NCBI GenBank assembly: GCA_048370855.1
Contig: DBGEOK010000119.1
Coordinates: forward strand, 1 to 64,000
From: Limiplasma sp048370855
Lineage (GTDB): Bacteria; Bacillota; Clostridia; Christensenellales; Aristaeellaceae
Direction of reading: 5' to 3'
Length of the DNA stretch: 64,000 bases
Shown here: piece after piece, positions 59,418 to 64,000 of the stretch
Layout of the letters: every line of letters starts with the position of its first letter
How positions within the stretch are numbered: the first letter of the stretch is position 1
Notes under the pieces: generated by a model
The model's input: the letters and a program-made list of their open reading frames with translations, nothing else
What the model was told of the DNA's origin: nothing
Databases searched by the model: none
Program-made: the position numbers and the translations under genes

Positions 59418-60200
59418 ATGGTATACGCGGAGGCTTATTTGCTGTACAACGCGGCTCTTTGCGCCTGCGCGCTGCCGCTGGGCGGCAAGCTGGCGGGGCT
59501 GCCGGCTCCAAAGCCGGCCGCGCTTTTTTACACGGCGTTTTTCTGCGGCGCGTGCGCCCTTGTGCCCATGCTGGCGCCAGCCTTTGCGGGGCTTGCGCTC
59601 GTTGGGCTGCCGGCCTCCGTCTGGCTTTGCTTTGGCAGGCATGGAACGCAAGCGTGCGTCAGGTGCGCGGTGACGACCCTATGCGCCGCAATGCTTACGG
59701 GGGGAGCGGCGGCCGCGCTGAAAACGGCCGGGCTGGGCGCGCTGCCGGCGATGGTGCTGGCGGCCGGGCTGAGCATGCTGCTGTATATGCTGGCGACGCT
59801 GCTGCCAACCACGCTATGCGAGGTGCGGCAGGTGGAGCTCCGCCGGGAGGACCGCAGCGTTATTCTGCCCGCGATGCTGGATAGCGGGAACCTGCTCCGC
59901 GATCCCGTGACCGGCCTGCCGGTGCTGGTGGTCCCGGAAAGGGCGCTGCGCTCGCTGTTTCCCGACACAGACGACCTATGCGGCCTGCGCAGCCTGCCGC
60001 CGGGCTTTCGGCTGCTCAACGTACATACCGCCGCGGGCGGAGCGCTGCTGCCGCTGTTCCGGCCGGACGAATGCCGCCTTTACCTCAACGGCCACACGTG
60101 TAAGGCCGAGCTGCTGGTGGCCGTGGCAGGCCGGGAGTATGGCGGGGTTCAGGCCCTGGTGCCCACAGCCGCCCTGCCCAGGCAACCAATCGCGCAGTAA
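59418..60200 (+). CDS. spoIIGA: Sigma-E processing peptidase SpoIIGA
   Basis: A 260-residue membrane aspartic protease that removes the propeptide of sigma-E at the forespore septum. It begins MVYAEAYLLYNAALCACALPLGGKL, the family start, and has five N-terminal helices (1-130). The C-terminal protease domain has the catalytic Asp 155 in AMLDSGNLLRDPVTGLPVLVV. GGAGGAGGCGG supports the ATG at 59418. The gene is 49 bp before sigE, the standard partner arrangement. Activation in vivo needs the forespore signal SpoIIR, which is not in the window. Confidence 0.9.
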   Translation: MVYAEAYLLYNAALCACALPLGGKLAGLPAPKPAALFYTAFFCGACALVPMLAPAFAGLALVGLPASVWLCFGRHGTQACVRCAVTTLCAAMLTGGAAAALKTAGLGALPAMVLAAGLSMLLYMLATLLPTTLCEVRQVELRREDRSVILPAMLDSGNLLRDPVTGLPVLVVPERALRSLFPDTDDLCGLRSLPPGFRLLNVHTAAGGALLPLFRPDECRLYLNGHTCKAELLVAVAGREYGGVQALVPTAALPRQPIAQ

Positions 60201-60249
60201 ATCACAGCATTATAAGCCCGCGCATTTGCGCGGGGTGAGGAGGAACCCC

Positions 60250-60963
60250 ATGAACCAATCGCCCGAACGCATCCACCTGGCCTTTCAGCGGCTGCTGATG
60301 CGAATGTTCCCGCAGGAGCTTTTCTATATCGGCGGGCCGGACCCGTTGCCGGCTCCGCTTACGCCGGAAGAGGAAAGGGCCCTGACCCAGCGCCTTCGGG
60401 ATAACGACGAGAACGCCCGGGCCAGGCTGATCGAGCATAATCTGCGGCTGGTGGTGTTTATCGCCCGCCGGTTTGAAAATACGGGGATTCCGCTGGAGGA
60501 CCTCATCTCTATTGGCACCATTGGGCTGATTAAGGCGGTGGGCACCTTTGACGCGGATAAAAAGATCAAGATGGCGACCTATGCCAGCCGCTGTATTGAA
60601 AACGAAATCCTGATGTTCCTGCGCAAGACCAATAAGCTCCGCCTGGAGGTCAGCCTCGACGAGCCGCTGAAAACCGACTGGGACGGCAACGAGCTGCTGC
60701 TGAGCGACGTGCTGGGAACAAGGCCGGATACCGTATCCTCCAACCTGGATCAGGAGATCGAGCGGGAGATTTTGCGCGACGCGCTGGACCACTTGAACGC
60801 GCGGGAAAAGCGCATTATTATGCTGCGCTTTGGGCTGGGCGGCCAGCATGAACGGACGCAAAAGGAGGTCGCGGACCTGCTGGGCATATCGCAAAGCTAT
60901 ATCTCACGCCTGGAAAAACGAATTTTGGGCCGTCTTCATACGGAGCTGAAAAGGATTGGCTGA
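60250..60963 (+). CDS. sigE: RNA polymerase sporulation sigma factor sigma-E (pro-protein)
   Basis: A 237-residue early mother-cell sigma factor. A pro-sequence (about 1-26) ends in the conserved cleavage site FYIGG. Region 2 has IEHNLRLVVFIARRFENTGIPLEDLISIGTIGLIKAV and KMATYASRCIENEILMFLR. The linker WDGNELLLSDVLGT and region 4 (EKRIIMLRFGLGG then KEVADLLGISQSYISRLEKRI) are close to Bacillus SigE. GAGGAGGAA precedes the ATG. Together with spoIIGA it shows that this organism can form endospores, which is relevant to the interrupted spore-coat-like gene upstream. Confidence 0.96.
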   Translation: MNQSPERIHLAFQRLLMRMFPQELFYIGGPDPLPAPLTPEEERALTQRLRDNDENARARLIEHNLRLVVFIARRFENTGIPLEDLISIGTIGLIKAVGTFDADKKIKMATYASRCIENEILMFLRKTNKLRLEVSLDEPLKTDWDGNELLLSDVLGTRPDTVSSNLDQEIEREILRDALDHLNAREKRIIMLRFGLGGQHERTQKEVADLLGISQSYISRLEKRILGRLHTELKRIG

Positions 60964-61068
60964 CATCTTCCAGGGCAAGCGTGCTAAAATCGCCGCTTTA
61001 TGCTATACTATGCATGGCGGCGCGGGCCGTCCATCAATCGCGGCGCGGGCCGCGAGGGGAGCGGTAGC

Positions 61069-62139
61069 ATGGGCAGGAAAATCGTATTGACGGGCGGAGG
61101 CACCGCAGGGCACGTCACCCCGCATTTAAGCCTGATACCGAGGCTGCGGGAGGCGGGGTACGACATCCACTACATCGGCACGGAGAACGGCATCGAGCGC
61201 CAAATGATCGCCAGATATCCCGATATTGTATATCACGCGGTCAAAAGCGGCAAGCTGCGAAGATATTTCAGCGTTCAAAACTTCACCGATCCCTTCCGGG
61301 TGCTCCAGGGGGCGTTTCAGAGCGTCGGGCTGATGCGGCGGCTGAAGCCGGACGTTTGTTTTTCCAAGGGCGGCTTTGTCAGCGTGCCGGTGGTGTTTGG
61401 AGCATGGCTGTGCGGCGTGCCGGCGATCTGCCATGAAAGCGATTTGACGCCGGGTTTGGCAAACCGCATTTGCGCGAAGTTTGCCAGGCGCGTGGCGGCC
61501 ACCTTTCCGGAATGCGCGAAAGCGCTGGGGAAAAAGGGCGTGCTGACGGGCACGCCGCTTCGGCCGGAGCTGTTCAAGGGCAGCCGGGCGGCGGGACTGG
61601 CGCTGGCCGGCTTTGACGGCCGTAAGCCCGTGCTTTTGATGACGGGCGGAAGCCTCGGGGCGCAGAGCGTGAACGAATGCCTGCGAAAGGCCCTGCCGGA
61701 GCTGCTGCCGCGCATGGACGTGCTGCACCTGTGCGGGCGCGGCAATCTGGACGAAGGGCTGGTAGGAACGAAGGGCTATTGCCAAAAGGAGTTCCTCTCC
61801 GAGGAAATGCCGGACGCTTTGGCCGTGGCGGATCTTGTGCTGAGCCGTGCGGGCAGCAACACGCTGAGCGAGCTTGTGGCGTTGCACAAGCCGATGCTGC
61901 TGATACCCTACCCCCTGGGCGCAAGCCGGGGCGACCAGATTGAAAACGCAAAAAGCTATGAGCGTCAAGGCCTTGCCCGCGTGCTGATGCAGGAGGATAT
62001 GACCCCGCGCAGCTTGAGCGCCTCCCTTTTGAAGCTGCTGGACGAGCGGGCCGAGCTGGAGCGGGCGCTTCGGGATTATCCGGTTCAGGACGGCACCGAC
62101 GCCGTATTTGCGCTCATCGAGGAAGCGGGAATAAAATAG
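61069..62139 (+). CDS. murG: UDP-GlcNAc:lipid I N-acetylglucosaminyltransferase
   Basis: A 356-residue GT28 enzyme that converts lipid I to lipid II on the inner membrane face. The N-terminal G loop LTGGGTAGHVTPHLSLIPRL, YIGTENGIERQMI, and the second-domain motifs LLMTGGSLGAQSVNECLRKAL and SRAGSNTLSELVALHKPMLLIPYP are diagnostic. Length is normal. GAGGGGAGCGG precedes the ATG at 61069. It follows sigE by about 105 bp and is last in the wall and sporulation cluster. Confidence 0.95.
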   Translation: MGRKIVLTGGGTAGHVTPHLSLIPRLREAGYDIHYIGTENGIERQMIARYPDIVYHAVKSGKLRRYFSVQNFTDPFRVLQGAFQSVGLMRRLKPDVCFSKGGFVSVPVVFGAWLCGVPAICHESDLTPGLANRICAKFARRVAATFPECAKALGKKGVLTGTPLRPELFKGSRAAGLALAGFDGRKPVLLMTGGSLGAQSVNECLRKALPELLPRMDVLHLCGRGNLDEGLVGTKGYCQKEFLSEEMPDALAVADLVLSRAGSNTLSELVALHKPMLLIPYPLGASRGDQIENAKSYERQGLARVLMQEDMTPRSLSASLLKLLDERAELERALRDYPVQDGTDAVFALIEEAGIK

Positions 62140-62155
62140 CGGGCTGAATGCCAAA

Positions 62156-62183
62156 GGCCGCGTGGAGATTGCTCCACGCGGCC
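62156..62183 (+). terminator. Hairpin after murG
   Basis: A perfect 12-bp stem GGCCGCGTGGAG/CTCCACGCGGCC with a 4-nt loop. Only a mixed CTTGGGTTG tail follows, so termination strength is uncertain. Confidence 0.55.
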
Positions 62184-62215
62184 CTTGGGTTGCCGGAATT
62201 AGAGAGGATGCGGCG

Positions 62216-62296
62216 GAAAGGAACGCCCAAAGCTCGCCCTCCAAGGGCTTTGCCATTGGTAACCCTTTTTTGGGCCGTGTTTACGGCCCCAAAAAG
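62216..62296 (+). repeat. Dispersed intergenic repeat family B, copy 5
   Basis: CCAAGGGCTTTGCCATTGG, TAACCCTTTTTTGGGCCG and TTTACGGCCCCAAAA follow the order of copy 1. The remaining 200 bp up to 62511 has no recognisable gene. Confidence 0.6.
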
Positions 62297-62511
62297 CGTT
62301 GAGGGTTGAAGGAGCGGGGGGAAGCGGGCCGTGGTTTTGCAATCAATCAGATTAGAGGATTTTGACCGGCTCTCCGAAGCCTTGCGCCTCTACCTGTTTT
62401 AGCCGGCGTCGCAAGCCGCCCTTGGCACGCGCGGAACGGCCCGCCTGAGAACGACGCCTGCGTTTCGCCCGACGCTCATTCGGCGCAGAGAGGAGGAAAG
62501 GCGGTTCCCGC

Positions 62512-63354
62512 TTACCCCTTGACCGCTCCGGCCGTAACGCCGGAGATAATGTACTTCTGGCAGAAAAGATAGAAGATGATGATGGGCAGAATGCTCAGCA
62601 TGATCAACGCCATGGTCGCGCCCAGGTCCACGCTGCCGTAGCTGCCCTGGAGGAATTGAATGTGAATGGGTATGGTGCGGTACAGCGTGCGGTCCAGCAC
62701 CAGGTAGGGCAGCAGGTAATCGTTCCACACCCACATGATTTCCAGCACGGCCACGGAAACGAGGATGGGCCTGAGCATGGGGAACACCACGCGGAAGAAG
62801 GTGCGCAGCGGGCCGCAGCCGTCGATAGCCGCCGCCTCCTCGATCTCCAGCGGAATGCTTTTGACGAAGCCGACAAACATGAATACCGCCAGGCCCGCGC
62901 CAAAGCCCAGATAGATGACCGGAATGGTCCACGGCGTATCCAGGCTTAAATCGTGGGCCGTCTTGGCCAGCGTGAACATGACCATTTGGAAGGGAACGAT
63001 CATGGAGAACACGCACAGATAGTAGACCACCCGCGCAAAGATGTCGTTGACGCGGGAGATGTACCATGCCGCCATCGAGGTACAGATCAGAATGAGCGCG
63101 GACGAAAGGATGGTGATGACAAAGCTGTATGCCGCGGACTGTAAAAATGGATAGCCGCCGAAGGTCATGCCGTTGAGATAATTGTCCCAGCCCATAAACG
63201 TCGCGGCGTTGGGCAGGGCGAAGGTTTCCGTATTGATGGAGGCGTTTGTTTTAAACGAGTTGTACAGCACCACGACGATCGGCATCACGTAGATGATGCA
63301 GATGACCACGAACAGCGCCGACAGCGCGTTTTTCATGATTTGCTCACGGCGCAT
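62512..63354 (-). CDS. Carbohydrate ABC transporter permease, MalG type (third importer)
   Basis: A 280-residue permease with six helices, the EAA loop at about 190 (LEIEEAAAIDGCGPLRTFFRVVFP) and the ending IISGVTAGAVKG. Its ATG overlaps the stop of the upstream permease (TAATG). It belongs to an importer cut off by the window end, so substrate clues are missing. Confidence 0.92.
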   Translation of the reverse strand: MRREQIMKNALSALFVVICIIYVMPIVVVLYNSFKTNASINTETFALPNAATFMGWDNYLNGMTFGGYPFLQSAAYSFVITILSSALILICTSMAAWYISRVNDIFARVVYYLCVFSMIVPFQMVMFTLAKTAHDLSLDTPWTIPVIYLGFGAGLAVFMFVGFVKSIPLEIEEAAAIDGCGPLRTFFRVVFPMLRPILVSVAVLEIMWVWNDYLLPYLVLDRTLYRTIPIHIQFLQGSYGSVDLGATMALIMLSILPIIIFYLFCQKYIISGVTAGAVKG

Positions 63355-64000
63355 TACTGCTGCACCTCCTTGGAGTGGGTCGCCCGAAGCTGGATAAGCG
63401 CGATGACAGCGACCAGCACGAAGAACAGCACGGCCTTGGCCTGGCCTACGCCGCGGGAGTTGCTGTTGAGATAAAAGCTGTTGTAGATATTGAGCGCCAG
63501 CATTTCCGTCGTGTGCACGGCGCCCACAAAGGGACGGCCTGCGGTGAGGACAAGGTTCTGATCGAAAAGCTTAAAGCCGTTCGTCAGCGACAGGAAGGTG
63601 CAGATGGTGATGGAGGGCATCACAGTGGGAATGGTGATGTTCCACAGGATATGCCAGCCGTTTGCGCCGTCGATCCTGGCCGCCTCGATCATGTCCTCCG
63701 GCACGGACTGCAGGCCGGCGATGTAAATAATCATCATATAGCCGATCTGCTGCCAGCACATCAGGATAATCAGGCCCCAATAACCATAGGTCGCGTTGAG
63801 CACAATGGCGGTATGATAGCGGGAGAGCACGCCGGCAAAGATGACGGACCAGATATAGCCCAGCACAATGCCGCCGATGAGGTTGGGCATAAAGAACACG
63901 CCGCGGAACAGGTTCGCGCCCCGGATGCCGCGCGTAAGCGCGTAGGCGACGGCGAAGGCCAGCACGTTAATAATGATGAGCGACGATACGGCCACCAGCG
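63354..64000 (-). CDS. Sugar ABC transporter permease, MalF/UgpA type (partial, truncated by window end)
   Basis: At least 213 residues of the C-terminal part are present; the N-terminus lies beyond 64000. Membrane helices, the block FFMPNLIGGIVLGYIWSVIF and the EAA-type loop (MIEAARIDGANGWHILWNITIP) identify it as the partner permease. The chain ends in a short polar tail (RATHSKEVQQ). Confidence 0.88.
   Translation of the reverse strand, partial: LVAVSSLIIINVLAFAVAYALTRGIRGANLFRGVFFMPNLIGGIVLGYIWSVIFAGVLSRYHTAIVLNATYGYWGLIILMCWQQIGYMMIIYIAGLQSVPEDMIEAARIDGANGWHILWNITIPTVMPSITICTFLSLTNGFKLFDQNLVLTAGRPFVGAVHTTEMLALNIYNSFYLNSNSRGVGQAKAVLFFVLVAVIALIQLRATHSKEVQQ

Overview
The window comes from a GC-rich, endospore-forming, anaerobic member of the Bacillota (class Clostridia is my inference). 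The evidence is a spoIIGA-sigE pair, a five-domain pyruvate:ferredoxin oxidoreductase, CtsR-type heat-shock operators, a SAM-I riboswitch upstream of metK, VanW and M56 families, and BclA-like collagen proteins. No rRNA, tRNA or CRISPR array was seen.

Layout. 1-750: a CtsR-type hsp20 gene. 1431-7249 (minus): a LacI-controlled operon for alpha-glucan oligosaccharides (regulator, GH13 hydrolase, binding protein, two permeases). 7369-8827: metK behind a SAM riboswitch. 9097-15657: an EamA transporter, an EAL phosphodiesterase with periplasmic sensors, an SH3/VanW protein and a small anchored protein. 16006-19572: PFOR. 19767-22236: a decayed blaI-like repressor followed by an intact M56 sensor-peptidase gene. 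45209-55000: a glycosyltransferase, a hybrid histidine kinase, a zinc-ribbon protein with a structured leader, a Na/Pi symporter and a DUF421/DUF4363 cluster. 55069-62139: tsaD, a DUF1461-like gene, murA, a J-domain protein, spoIIGA, sigE and murG. 62512-64000: two sugar permease genes that run off the window.

The most interesting structure is at 22707-44637. A collagen-like (BclA-type) gene appears to be split by a 20.3-kb integrative element. The 5' part (22707-23122) and the 3' part (from 43410) share an identical 18-bp core. Fusing the two parts at that core gives one uninterrupted 541-residue frame. A large serine recombinase gene ends two bases inside the left core. The outer bases of the element, when joined, form a 50-bp attP-like site with perfect 10-bp inverted arms. 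The element carries a 14-gene minus-strand sugar operon: split transketolase, two HAD phosphatases, GatZ/KbaZ-like protein, AGE epimerase, three SIS proteins, an ABC importer without ATPase and two ROK kinases. It also carries an EamA exporter and a LysR regulator. The interrupted gene encodes a probable spore-surface protein, and a glycosyltransferase gene follows it. This recalls elements such as skin in sigK, which are excised during sporulation; programmed excision here is an inference.

The intergenic spaces carry at least three dispersed GC-rich repeat families, mostly just downstream of genes and in both orientations.
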